In this document: one piece after another, positions 6,990-13,798 of the stretch
Layout of the letters: the number at the start of each line of letters is the position of its first letter
Position numbering within the stretch: position 1 is the first letter of the stretch
Assembly (NCBI GenBank): GCA_002382495.1
Contig: DFXW01000025.1
Coordinates: 1 to 21,224 of the forward strand
DNA length: 21,224 nt
Direction of reading: 5' to 3'
DNA from: Flavobacterium sp. UBA4098
GTDB taxonomy: Bacteria > Bacteroidota > Bacteroidia > Flavobacteriales > Flavobacteriaceae
Translations under genes and position numbers: made by a program
The notes under the pieces: generated by a model
What the model was told of the DNA's origin: nothing
Databases searched by the model: none
The model's input: only the letters and a program-made list of their open reading frames with translations

Positions 6990-7005
6990 TGTAACAAAAG
7001 TCACA
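6990..7005. promoter_or_regulatory. Putative CRP/FNR-type operator upstream of the MFS-rhodanese gene
   Basis: TGTAACAAAAGTCACA is an imperfect inverted repeat (TGTAAC/TGTGAC, 5 of 6) with a 4-bp spacer, about 90 bp upstream of the start codon. TGTGA-type half-sites are typical of CRP/FNR-family regulators. The regulator is not in this window, and assignment rests on motif shape only. Confidence 0.45.
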
Positions 7006-7130
7006 TTGTTTATAAATAATTAAAGGTGCCAATTGCCATCTTTGAAATTGTAAAATCGTACTCAAAGAAAAGGGTTTCAAGAAATAAATATTAAAATCCT
7101 TATCATTTTTATTACCCTTTATCAATAAGA

Positions 7131-7196
7131 TAGTAAGAACCTCAGGTGAAAATCTGAGGTTTTTTTGTTTTGGTTCAAAAATAATTTCCTCACGCA
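7131..7196 (+). repeat. 66-bp direct repeat, copy 2 (putative attachment-site-bearing element end)
   Basis: Two mismatches from 4000-4065. Here the embedded hairpin terminator (7138-7167) has no plus-strand gene in front of it for over 3 kb, so it is a stranded integrase 3' flank. It lies about 85 bp past the 3' end of the tRNA-Met gene, close to the expected integration hotspot. Confidence 0.85.
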
Positions 7197-7210
7197 GTTT
7201 CCTCACGCAG
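7185..7210 (+). repeat. Perfect tandem duplication of a 13-bp unit (putative att core)
   Basis: TTTCCTCACGCAG occurs twice in direct contact (7185-7197, 7198-7210). A third, slightly diverged copy, TTTCCTTACGCAA, ends copy 1 at 4054-4066. A short sequence present at every presumed element junction is what an integrase core site looks like. Confidence 0.7.
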
Positions 7211-7234
7211 AGGATAGGAGGTAGAGAGTAAAAT

Positions 7235-7273
7235 CCATAAAAAAACCCCTAATATGTTGTATATTAAGGGTTT
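7235..7273 (-). terminator. Terminator of the tRNA-Met gene
   Basis: Read on the minus strand, AAACCCTTAATAT pairs with ATATTAGGGGTTT (one G-U) around a 5-nt loop and runs into seven T. It starts 8 bp after the tRNA 3' end, so the tRNA unit ends before the putative attachment site. Confidence 0.85.
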
Positions 7274-7280
7274 GTTTTGG

Positions 7281-7354
7281 TAGCGAGGACGGGAGTTGAA
7301 CCCGTGACCTCAGGGTTATGAATCCTGCGCTCTAACCAACTGAGCTACCTCGCC
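7281..7354 (-). tRNA. tRNA-Met (anticodon CAT), probably elongator
   Basis: This 74-nt cloverleaf begins GGCGAGG and ends CCTCGCTA: a seven-pair acceptor stem with a terminal G-U and A73. It has a D-arm with AGCTCAGTTGGTTAGAGC, an anticodon loop TTCATAA (CAT) and a T-arm ACGGGTTCAACTCCCGT. No CCA is encoded. The G1-U72 pair and standard D-arm argue against initiator tRNA, which lacks a 1-72 Watson-Crick pair and has three G-C pairs at the anticodon stem. An isoleucine tRNA with modified CAT is the remaining alternative. It is a single-gene transcription unit and the probable anchor for integration of the accessory DNA to its left. Confidence 0.95.
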
Positions 7355-7388
7355 ATTTCTATTGGTTATGCATCTCTCAATGCGGGTG

Positions 7389-7418
7389 CAAATATAGAAA
7401 TAATAATAATGTTTGCAA
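7389..7418 (-). promoter_or_regulatory. Promoter of tRNA-Met
   Basis: On the minus strand TTG is followed by exactly 19 bp and TATATTTG, a textbook Bacteroidota promoter, about 34 bp upstream of the mature tRNA 5' end. Confidence 0.75.
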
Positions 7419-7503
7419 GTATAAAATAAGAAAAAAAATATTTTTAAAAAGACTTTTTTTTTGACTTTATATTCTTATATTTCGAAAAAATTAAACAGCA
7501 TTC

Positions 7504-7896
7504 ATGGATCCAAAAGTTCGCTATGAGATTGAGTTTCCTATCAACTCTTCCCCCCAATTATTGTATCAATACATTTCCACTCCTTCAGGTTTATCAGAGT
7601 GGTTTGCCGACAATGTGAATTCCCGCGGTGAGTTCTTTACATTCATTTGGAATGACTCTCAAGAGAAGGCGAGATTGGCCTCTAAAAAATCAGGTGAGAA
7701 AGTGAAATTCAAATGGGTGGATGACAATAATAAAGACTCAGAGTATTTTTTTGAAATCCATATTCTTGAAGATGAACTTACAAAAGACGTGTCGCTTTTA
7801 GTGATTGATTTTGCTCCAGCCGATGAAATAGAAGAAGCGCAACAATTGTGGGAAAATCAAATTTCCGATTTGAAACATCTCATAGGATCAGTCTAA
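7504..7896 (+). CDS. START-like (SRPBCC-fold) domain protein
   Basis: This 130-residue protein fits the START-like/AHSA1-like fold common in Bacteroidota. Its N-terminal strand and helix are YEIEFPINSSPQLLYQYISTPSGLSEWFADNV (about 6-37), followed by alternating strands (FTFIWN; KVKFKWVDD; SEYFFEIHILED; VSLLVIDFAP) and a long C-terminal helix (EIEEAQQLWENQISDLKHLIG). The fold forms a hydrophobic cavity that usually binds a lipid or another small hydrophobic ligand; the ligand here is unknown. It occupies the whole protein, so there is no enzymatic domain. It ends at a hairpin that sits between it and the aminotransferase gene. The leader contains TATATTTC (7476-7483), close to a -7 box. Confidence 0.8.
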   Translation: MDPKVRYEIEFPINSSPQLLYQYISTPSGLSEWFADNVNSRGEFFTFIWNDSQEKARLASKKSGEKVKFKWVDDNNKDSEYFFEIHILEDELTKDVSLLVIDFAPADEIEEAQQLWENQISDLKHLIGSV

Positions 7897-7914
7897 AAAT
7901 TGTATTTTATAACT

Positions 7915-7922
7915 TATATTTG
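7915..7922 (+). promoter_or_regulatory. -7 box of the aminotransferase promoter, touching a terminator
   Basis: TATATTTG is a perfect -7 box whose last G is the first base of the hairpin at 7922-7948. Transcription would start near 7928-7930, inside the hairpin, giving a leader of only about 20 nt. No clear -33 box was seen at 17-19 bp. Confidence 0.5.
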
Positions 7923-7948
7923 CCCTGAACAAAATTCAGGGCTTTTTT
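7922..7948 (+). terminator. Terminator after the START-like gene, ending at the next start codon
   Basis: The stem GCCCTGAA/TTCAGGGC has a 5-nt loop and is followed by six T; the T run abuts the ATG of the aminotransferase at 7949. A transcript started at the overlapping promoter would carry only the 3' arm and so would escape termination. Confidence 0.8.
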
Positions 7949-8782
7949 ATGATTAATAGTAACGGGAATAGTAGCGCACAAGAGAATAGTTTAACTCATA
8001 ATCGTGGATTTTTATACGGTGATGCCGTTTTTGAAACGGTAAAAATTGTAAATGGTAAAATTCTCTTTTTGGAAGATCACTATTTTAGATTGATGGCTTC
8101 TATGCGTATTTTACGAATGGAAATTCCAATGAATTTTACGATGGAATTTTTTGAAGACCAAGTACTTACTACTGTTGCAAATAATGGTTTTTCCGAATCG
8201 GCTCGTGCGCGAATTACAGTATATCGTAATGATGGCGGTTTTTATTTGCCTACTACCAATACTATTTCTTTTTTGATTCATACTACGGCCTTAGAAAATC
8301 AGGCTTATATTTTGGAATCAAAATCTTGTGAAGTGGATTTGTATAAAGATTTTTATATCTCTAAACAATTACTATCTACCTTAAAGACTACCAATAAAGT
8401 ACTGCATGTAACGGCTAGTATTTATGCTGATGAAAATGATTTGGATAATTGTATTTTGCTCAATGAATCTAAAAATGTGGTAGAAGTGCTGCAAGGCAAT
8501 ATCTTCATGTTACAAGGCAATACATTGACGACTCCGCCAATTTCCGAAGGATGTTGTAATGGAATTTTAAGAAAGCAGTTGCTTGTTTTGGCCAAAAAAA
8601 TGGAAGGTTTGGAAGTGATCGAAGGAGTTATTTCTCCTTTTGATCTTCAAAAAGCTGATGAATTGTTTTATACCAATGTTATTAAAGGGATTCAGTCGAT
8701 TACCAAGTACAGAAAAAAAGAATTTGCTACGACAACGGCTACTAACTTAGTTCAAAAGTTAAATGAAATGATCGCCAATTAA
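7949..8782 (+). CDS. Class IV (PLP) aminotransferase, IlvE/PabC-like
   Basis: At 277 residues it has the usual length of fold-type IV PLP enzymes. The N-terminal NRGFLYGDAVFETVKI (18-33) is the class signature region, and K146 (LLSTLKTTNK) is the likely Schiff-base lysine. The later PISEGCCNGILRK segment fits the phosphate-binding and C-terminal part. Members are branched-chain aminotransferases, D-amino acid aminotransferases or 4-amino-4-deoxychorismate lyases (PabC, folate synthesis). Sequence alone does not decide; the short length and the SARARITVYRNDGG segment fit a PabC-like enzyme as well as an aminotransferase. The ATG follows the terminator T run directly, and the N-terminus MINSNGN agrees with the expected family start. 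Its TAA overlaps the convergent yqgE stop by two bases. Confidence 0.85.
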   Translation: MINSNGNSSAQENSLTHNRGFLYGDAVFETVKIVNGKILFLEDHYFRLMASMRILRMEIPMNFTMEFFEDQVLTTVANNGFSESARARITVYRNDGGFYLPTTNTISFLIHTTALENQAYILESKSCEVDLYKDFYISKQLLSTLKTTNKVLHVTASIYADENDLDNCILLNESKNVVEVLQGNIFMLQGNTLTTPPISEGCCNGILRKQLLVLAKKMEGLEVIEGVISPFDLQKADELFYTNVIKGIQSITKYRKKEFATTTATNLVQKLNEMIAN

Positions 8783-9339
8783 TTCAAATAGGGATCATCT
8801 GGTGCGTTGGACCAGATGAGATAATCACCACCTAATTCTATAATTTTTTCTTTCCAAAAATGAGTAGTGGATTTACTGATAATCTTGTTTTCATGAGTAT
8901 TGGAAGTGGCAATCCATGAATTTTGTTCCATTTCCGACTCCAATTGATTTTCATCCCAGCCAGTATATCCTAAGAAAAAGCGAATGTTATTTTTGCCAAT
9001 TTTTTGTTGCTTAATCAATTCTTTTACCGATTCAAAGCAACCACCCCAGTAAATACCGTTTGAGATTTCGACACTATTGGGAATTAAATGGGGCACATCG
9101 TGAATAAAATAAAGATTGTCTTGTTCCACTGGTCCACCATTATAGACTTTAAACGGGGTATCTATTTCAGGGAGTAAATCCGTAATGGAGTATTGTAGAG
9201 GCTTGTTGAGAATAAAACCAACGGAACCCTCTTTATTGTGTGCAGTTAGTAAGATTACAGCTCTTGCAAAAGAGGCATCACCAAGTATTAATGGGTCGGC
9301 TATAAGAAGTTGCCCTTTATTAAGTTGTGCTGAAATCAT
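8779..9339 (-). CDS. YqgE/AlgH family protein (UPF0301)
   Basis: This 186-residue protein is of the YqgE/AlgH type. It begins MISAQLNKGQLLIADPLILGDASFARAVILL and contains GSVGFILNKPL, YNGGPVEQDNLYFIHDVP, NGIYWGG and FFLGYTGWDENQLESEM, which are the conserved blocks of the family. Its biochemical role is not settled; AlgH influences alginate regulation in Pseudomonas. An in-frame ATG 66 bp upstream would add a hydrophobic 22-residue stretch (ILILLLILIKIGV). I prefer the ATG at 9339 because it matches the family N-terminus and has GGAG five bases in front. The gene is convergent with the aminotransferase, sharing TTAA across the two stops. Confidence 0.9.
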   Translation of the reverse strand: MISAQLNKGQLLIADPLILGDASFARAVILLTAHNKEGSVGFILNKPLQYSITDLLPEIDTPFKVYNGGPVEQDNLYFIHDVPHLIPNSVEISNGIYWGGCFESVKELIKQQKIGKNNIRFFLGYTGWDENQLESEMEQNSWIATSNTHENKIISKSTTHFWKEKIIELGGDYLIWSNAPDDPYLN

Positions 9340-9402
9340 AACTCCAATTTTTATTAAAATTAATAATAAAATTAAGATGAACTGTTTTTTTTCTGTTAAA
9401 GG

Positions 9403-9432
9403 CAAAAAAAAACCTTCCGATAAGGAAGGTTT
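9403..9432 (-). terminator. Terminator of the HU gene
   Basis: On the minus strand, AAACCTTCC pairs with GGAAGGTTT around a 5-nt loop, followed by a T run into 9403. It stands between the HU stop and yqgE. Confidence 0.85.
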
Positions 9433-9454
9433 ATTTGTATAAGGAAAACTAAAA

Positions 9455-9727
9455 TTAGTTTACAGCTCCTTCTAATTCTGCTCCAGCTTTGAATTTTACT
9501 ACATTTTTAGCAGCAATTTTGATAGTTTTTCCAGTTTGTGGATTTCTACCGTCTCTTGCAGCTCTGTTAGATACTGACCAAGATCCGAAACCTACTAAAG
9601 AAACTCTTCCACCTTTTTTCAAAGTACCACTTACGTTTCCTAAAAATGATTCTAAAGCCAATTTAGCAGCTGCTTTAGTGATTCCTGCGTCAGCAGCGAT
9701 AGCGTCGATTAATTCTGATTTGTTCAT
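9455..9727 (-). CDS. hup: HU-family DNA-binding protein
   Basis: This 90-residue protein is a full-length HU monomer: N-terminal helices (MNKSELIDAIAADAGITKAAAKLALESFL), the GGRVSLVGFGSWSV core, and the DNA-binding arm RAARDGRNPQTGKTIKIAAKNVVKFKAG with the conserved RNPQTG (61-66) whose Pro intercalates into DNA. It dimerises and bends DNA in the nucleoid and helps recombination and replication. It is a single-gene unit with its own strong promoter and terminator, as expected for an abundant protein. Confidence 0.96.
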   Translation of the reverse strand: MNKSELIDAIAADAGITKAAAKLALESFLGNVSGTLKKGGRVSLVGFGSWSVSNRAARDGRNPQTGKTIKIAAKNVVKFKAGAELEGAVN

Positions 9728-9770
9728 AATAAATGTTTTATTAATTGTTGGTTAAAAAAAAATTGTTAAA

Positions 9771-9800
9771 CAAAATTAGCAGGAAATCCTTACCGTGCAA
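9771..9800 (-). promoter_or_regulatory. Promoter of the HU gene
   Basis: On the minus strand TTG, 19 bp, TAATTTTG: spacing and boxes match the Bacteroidota consensus. The leader to the ATG is about 35 nt and AT-rich. Confidence 0.75.
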
Positions 9801-9906
9801 GGGTAAAAAACATTTTAGGGCCAATTTGTTAATAACTTGGGTTTTTTGTTCATAAAAGCGATGGTTTTTCACCCGAAAACGTTGTAAATGCTGGTTTTTT
9901 TAGCAT

Positions 9907-10854
9907 TTAATACGCTTTTGCATCTGCTGTAAATTGGATTCCATTGAGGAATTCGGCAGTGTTCATCTTCTTCTTTCCAGGGAATTGTAGGCTTTCAATT
10001 TGGATAAAGCCATCACGAACGGCTATTTTTAATTCTTTTTTGGTACATACCAATTGGCCTACAGCTAATGTATGGGCTTCAATGACAATATTAGATTTGT
10101 AGATTTTGACATTCCATTCTTCTCCTTTATCGCTGATGAAACTCCAAGCAGCAGGATACGGACTTAGCCCTCTAATAAGATTATGAATATCTAGAGCAGA
10201 TTTGTTCCAATCTATTTTACAGTTTTCTTTGTTTAGTTTGTAAGCAGTTTTAATCTCGTCATTGTCTTTTTGTATTGTGGTCGTTACTCTCCCACTTTCA
10301 AGTAGCGCTAAAGTTTGAATGACAGTTTCACTTCCCAATTCCATTAAACGATCGTGTAACTCTCCTGCTGATTCATTGACACCTATAGCAGTTTCAGAAT
10401 TTAATATCATAGCACCGGTATCAATTTTGTCATCAATAAAGAAGGTAGTGACACCCGTTTTAGTTTCTCCATTGATAATTGCCCAATTAATAGGAGCTGC
10501 TCCTCTGTAATTGGGTAGGAGTGAAGCATGAAGATTGAAAGTCCCAAGTGATGGCATTTTCCAAACTACTTCTGGTAACATTCTAAAGGCTACCACTATT
10601 TGTAAGTTGGCGTTTAATGCTTGCAATTCAGCTAAAAAACTTTCGTCTTTTAGATTGGTAGGTTGCAATAAATGTAAGTTGTGTGCCAAAGCGTATTCTT
10701 TAACCGCCGAATATTTTATTTTTTGTCCGCGACCTGCGGGTTTATCGGCTGCAGTAATTACACCAACGACTTCGTAATTGTTGTGTAAAATAGTATCCAA
10801 AATGCCAACGGCAAATTCAGGAGTACCCATAAAGACGATTCGTAATTTCTCCAT
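9907..10854 (-). CDS. fmt: Methionyl-tRNA formyltransferase
   Basis: This 315-residue enzyme transfers the formyl group of 10-formyltetrahydrofolate to Met-tRNA-fMet for translation start. The N-terminal formyltransferase domain shows LRIVFMGTPEFAVGIL, FNLHASLLPNYRGAAPINWAI (106-126) and DDKIDTG, with catalytic N107, H109 and D145 close to the E. coli numbers. The C-terminal tRNA-binding domain begins near 205 and contains ENCKIDW and IRGLSPYPAAWS. Length is normal. Its ATG overlaps the recQ stop by one base (TAATG), so it is translationally coupled as the last gene of the P-loop ATPase-recQ-fmt operon. Downstream a short hairpin at the stop codon lacks a T run. Confidence 0.97.
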   Translation of the reverse strand: MEKLRIVFMGTPEFAVGILDTILHNNYEVVGVITAADKPAGRGQKIKYSAVKEYALAHNLHLLQPTNLKDESFLAELQALNANLQIVVAFRMLPEVVWKMPSLGTFNLHASLLPNYRGAAPINWAIINGETKTGVTTFFIDDKIDTGAMILNSETAIGVNESAGELHDRLMELGSETVIQTLALLESGRVTTTIQKDNDEIKTAYKLNKENCKIDWNKSALDIHNLIRGLSPYPAAWSFISDKGEEWNVKIYKSNIVIEAHTLAVGQLVCTKKELKIAVRDGFIQIESLQFPGKKKMNTAEFLNGIQFTADAKAY

Positions 10855-12749
10855 TAGTGATGAATTGTATATTTGTTATTCGCCTTGATGACGATTTGTT
10901 CTTGTTCTAATAATTGCTGCAGAATTTCAATGACTGTTTCTGTATCCGTTTGCGTTCTTTCTTGAATTTCTCTCGAATTTAATTCTTCTGTTTGCAATAC
11001 GCTTAGTATGGTAGCAGCAAGTGAACTGGTGTTTTTAACTTTTTTCTTTTTGCCAATGCAATACGAGCAAATTCCACAATCAGTTGCTGTTTTTTCGCCA
11101 AAATAATCTAAAATCAACCGATTTTTACAAATCTGTTTCTCATTAATGTAATGAATAACTGATTGCAATTGCTCTTTTTTAAGCTGGTTTTGCCTTTCTA
11201 AATATTTTGCTACTTTATTAATGGTTCGTTCGTCTTCGCGAATTTCGTTAAAAAGGAGGGACGCATCATTATTTTTTGCTTGATATTCAATGATATTTTT
11301 CTCTTTTAATTTTTGTAAAACAGTTTGAACTTCAATAGATGTATGATTTGATTTTTTAACAATAAAATCCAAATTGAAAGCAGTTTGCATTTCATAAATG
11401 CCTGGATAGGCTCTCAACATGGTGAGCATAATTTCCTCATCATTTGGATTTAAACTAATGTATCGCAGTACTTCTTTCGAAGGAATTAAAAATTGCAATT
11501 TGATCTTTTCAGAAAATTCCTGCGACAAACTAATAATGCCTTGTCGGTCTAAAAACTGAATGGCATTATAGGTTTTTAAAGTTGGAAAATTGTATTTCAA
11601 ACAAAAGTGATTCAGGTTGAAAGCAAATTGTTCGTTGATGCCTTCTCCATATGCAATTTGAAAATAATTGCACAATTTGATGTAGATCGAATTCAAAAAA
11701 GCTTTGTCAGGCAAATTGGATAAAAATTGATTTTCAGCTTGTAAGCTATCAGATGGACTGGTCAATAAAATGGCAAAAGCTTTTTCGCCATTCCGTCCAG
11801 CACGTCCTGATTCTTGGTAATAATTTTCAATATTATCTGGCAATTGAATGTGGATTACCGTTTTTACATTGGCTTTGTCAATTCCCATTCCAAAGGCATT
11901 GGTAGCGACAATTACTTGCGCTTCTTCTTGCATCCACAGCGCCATATTTTTGTCTTTTTCTTTTGGCGAAAGCCCACCATGATAATAGGTAGCTTTGAAT
12001 CCTATAGTGTTTAGTTGATTGGATAAATCCATGCAAGAACGTCGGTTACGAACATAAATTATGGAGGGTTGCGGATTTTTTTTGAGAACCTGTTCTATTT
12101 TATACAGTTTGTCCTCCGCCTCAATTACCATATAGGCAATGTTGTCTCGAGCAAATGATTTTTGAAATATTTGCGGATTTTGTAAAGCTGTTTCGGCAAT
12201 AATATCTTCTTTAACTCTAGGAGTAGCTGTGGCAGTTAAGGCCAAAAAAGGGACTTTTTGAAAGTGTTTTTTTAGTTCGGAAATTTTTAAATAGGCCGGT
12301 CTAAAATCATGTCCCCACTGCGAAACACAATGGGCTTCGTCTATCGCAATCAAGTTAATCGGAAGATTTTTTATTCGATCCAAAATCCAATCCGATTGCA
12401 AACGTTCGGGAGATAGATACAAAAATTTGTAATTCCCAAACTGGCAATTGTCTAATAAATCAATCATTTCTTCAGAACGGATACCGCCTGTCAAGGCAAT
12501 GGCTTTGATATTGCGTGCTTGTAAATTGGCGACCTGATCTTTCATTAATGCTACCAAAGGCGAAATCACCAAACAAATCCCATCTTTCATCAATGCCGGA
12601 ACTTGAAAGCAAATCGATTTTCCACCTCCTGTTGGCAAAATAGCTAGGGTATCCTTGTCGCTTACAACCGAATCAATGATTTCGTTTTGTAGCGATCGGA
12701 ATTGATCGTGCTTCCAATATTTCTGAAGAATAGCTAGTGCTGTTTGCAT
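10854..12749 (-). CDS. recQ: ATP-dependent DNA helicase RecQ
   Basis: This 631-residue 3'-5' DNA helicase acts in repair and recombination. Seen: Walker A LPTGGGKS (38-45), DEAH box (137-140), the aromatic-rich loop AHCVSQWGHDFRP (139-151), motif V/VI NAFGMGIDKANVKTVIH and YYQESGRAGRNG, and the RecQ-Ct zinc site C541, C558, C561, C564 (CKNRLILDYF...DCGICSYC). The C-terminal part is short (winged helix plus a second small wHTH-like end) and I see no HRDC domain, as in the shorter of two RecQ types often present in flavobacteria. A TTG further upstream at 12779 extends the frame by 10 residues; I chose the ATG at 12749 because it is followed by the family start (ALAILQKYW). Its stop overlaps the fmt start. 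Confidence 0.96.
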   Translation of the reverse strand: MQTALAILQKYWKHDQFRSLQNEIIDSVVSDKDTLAILPTGGGKSICFQVPALMKDGICLVISPLVALMKDQVANLQARNIKAIALTGGIRSEEMIDLLDNCQFGNYKFLYLSPERLQSDWILDRIKNLPINLIAIDEAHCVSQWGHDFRPAYLKISELKKHFQKVPFLALTATATPRVKEDIIAETALQNPQIFQKSFARDNIAYMVIEAEDKLYKIEQVLKKNPQPSIIYVRNRRSCMDLSNQLNTIGFKATYYHGGLSPKEKDKNMALWMQEEAQVIVATNAFGMGIDKANVKTVIHIQLPDNIENYYQESGRAGRNGEKAFAILLTSPSDSLQAENQFLSNLPDKAFLNSIYIKLCNYFQIAYGEGINEQFAFNLNHFCLKYNFPTLKTYNAIQFLDRQGIISLSQEFSEKIKLQFLIPSKEVLRYISLNPNDEEIMLTMLRAYPGIYEMQTAFNLDFIVKKSNHTSIEVQTVLQKLKEKNIIEYQAKNNDASLLFNEIREDERTINKVAKYLERQNQLKKEQLQSVIHYINEKQICKNRLILDYFGEKTATDCGICSYCIGKKKKVKNTSSLAATILSVLQTEELNSREIQERTQTDTETVIEILQQLLEQEQIVIKANNKYTIHH

Positions 12750-12810
12750 AGATTTCAGGGCGCTACGTTGGAGTTGCAATGTAAAAGGGAATTGCTTTTA
12801 CAAGGTATTA

Positions 12811-13350
12811 TTAGTTTGAAATTTGCTCTAAGATAAAAAGAATTCTTTTATCTACGGTATCTTTGGGAACCTCAATCAATTCGTAACCGTATTTTTCATA
12901 GGTCTCAACTAAATGATCGTGAATTAATTGCGCTTGTTCGAAGTTTTCATAGCGTTCTTGATCACTCACATAGATATCCTCCCAAGGAGGTAAAATAAAT
13001 ATTTTGGAGTAAATGTGCTCTTTGCAAGCCACATCAAAAAAGGAAGGATAGCTATCGCCAATGTAATGCATATAAGCTAAAACATCTGGAATACCGCGAT
13101 CCAAAAACACAATATTATGGGGTTCTTGATGGGCATCAAGAAATTGTTTTTTTCGCCCTTCTAACAAGAGTTCGCTAAAAAGCAAAGGGTTTTCCAAAAA
13201 CAATTGTTCAATTCCTTGTTGTTGTGCTTGGGCAGTGACTTGTCTAGAAATCTCGGGATAGCAACAATATCCATTTTCGACTAATCCGTCAATGATAGTT
13301 GTCTTTCCTGTTCCAGGGCCACCAATAATTACGATGATTTCTTTTTGCAC
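12811..13350 (-). CDS. P-loop ATPase/kinase-like protein (AAA_28-type, NadR-like fold)
   Basis: This 179-residue single-domain P-loop NTPase has Walker A GGPGTGKT (10-17) and a second acidic motif FLDRGIPD (82-89). The latter resembles nucleoside/NadR-type kinases, where Asp-Arg binds substrate or magnesium. PPWEDIYVSDQERYENFEQAQLIHDHLVETYEKYGYELIEVP toward the C-terminus is a lid/kinase-like tail seen in AAA_28 proteins. Substrate is unknown; a nucleotide or nucleoside derivative is likely by fold. It heads the operon with recQ and fmt, about 60 bp ahead of recQ. Confidence 0.8.
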   Translation of the reverse strand: MQKEIIVIIGGPGTGKTTIIDGLVENGYCCYPEISRQVTAQAQQQGIEQLFLENPLLFSELLLEGRKKQFLDAHQEPHNIVFLDRGIPDVLAYMHYIGDSYPSFFDVACKEHIYSKIFILPPWEDIYVSDQERYENFEQAQLIHDHLVETYEKYGYELIEVPKDTVDKRILFILEQISN

Positions 13351-13367
13351 TTTTTGTAAATAAGTCG

Positions 13368-13375
13368 CAAATTTA
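13368..13375 (-). promoter_or_regulatory. -7 box of the ATPase-recQ-fmt operon
   Basis: TAAATTTG on the minus strand is a perfect -7 box 17 bp upstream of the ATG. A -33 TTG at the right distance was not found, so it is a partial promoter call. Confidence 0.45.
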
Positions 13376-13470
13376 CCTAAAGTAATTGGGATTTTAAAAA
13401 TTAATCCTTTAGATAATTATCATTGATTTCAAAAAACAACTTGAAATTCTAAAATCTAAAATCAATACCT

Positions 13471-13478
13471 TATATTTG
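13471..13478 (+). promoter_or_regulatory. -7 box of the DUF493-DUF4290-murA operon
   Basis: TATATTTG is a perfect -7 box 20 bp before the ATG at 13499, giving a very short leader; no -33 box at 17-19 bp spacing was seen. Confidence 0.5.
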
Positions 13479-13498
13479 CGTTAATTTTATGCTTAGTA

Positions 13499-13795
13499 AT
13501 GGATCAAGAAAAAGAAAATAAGACCGCTGAGTTTTACGAGAGATTAAAAGTAGAGTTGGACATGAGTAATACATGGCCAGCAGAATATCTCTTTAAATTT
13601 ATTGTTCCTTCAGTTGATGATAATGTCCAGCGAGTTGAAGATGCATTTGATTGCATGGGTGCTGTAATTAAAACTACTAAATCCAAAACCGGAAAATTTA
13701 CCAGTGTTTCGGTAGATGTACAAATGAAAAACGCTCAAGAAATAATTGATAAATATATCGAAGTTTCGGTAATTGAAGGAATCGTTTCCTTATAA
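13499..13795 (+). CDS. DUF493 family protein (YbeD-like)
   Basis: This 98-residue protein matches the DUF493/YbeD group: WPAEYLFKFIVPS (26-38) and the terminal SVDVQMKNAQEIIDKYIEVSVIEGIVSL, giving a small ferredoxin-like alpha/beta fold. The biochemical role is unknown; an ACT-like regulatory fold is known from E. coli YbeD. It opens an operon: 3 bp before DUF4290, which abuts murA. Confidence 0.85.
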   Translation: MDQEKENKTAEFYERLKVELDMSNTWPAEYLFKFIVPSVDDNVQRVEDAFDCMGAVIKTTKSKTGKFTSVSVDVQMKNAQEIIDKYIEVSVIEGIVSL

Positions 13796-13798
13796 AAT

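Noticed and set aside
6670..7206. Minus-strand 178-aa frame across the MFS start and upstream region
   Set aside because: It overlaps the well-supported MFS N-terminus in another frame, has no domain character and runs through the operator and the direct repeat.
4000..7210. Insertion sequence or composite transposon as the explanation of the direct repeats
   Set aside because: There is no transposase, no terminal inverted repeats and no short target duplication; the repeats sit behind a tyrosine integrase and near a tRNA.
9340..9405. 22-residue hydrophobic N-terminal extension of YqgE, considered as a membrane anchor
   Set aside because: The family begins at the MISAQLNKGQLLIADP-type start, which here has GGAG in front; the extension overlaps the T run of the HU terminator.
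9885..9909. Stem TAAATGCT/AGCATTTA at the fmt stop considered as its terminator
   Set aside because: On the fmt strand no T run follows the stem, so it does not qualify as an intrinsic terminator.
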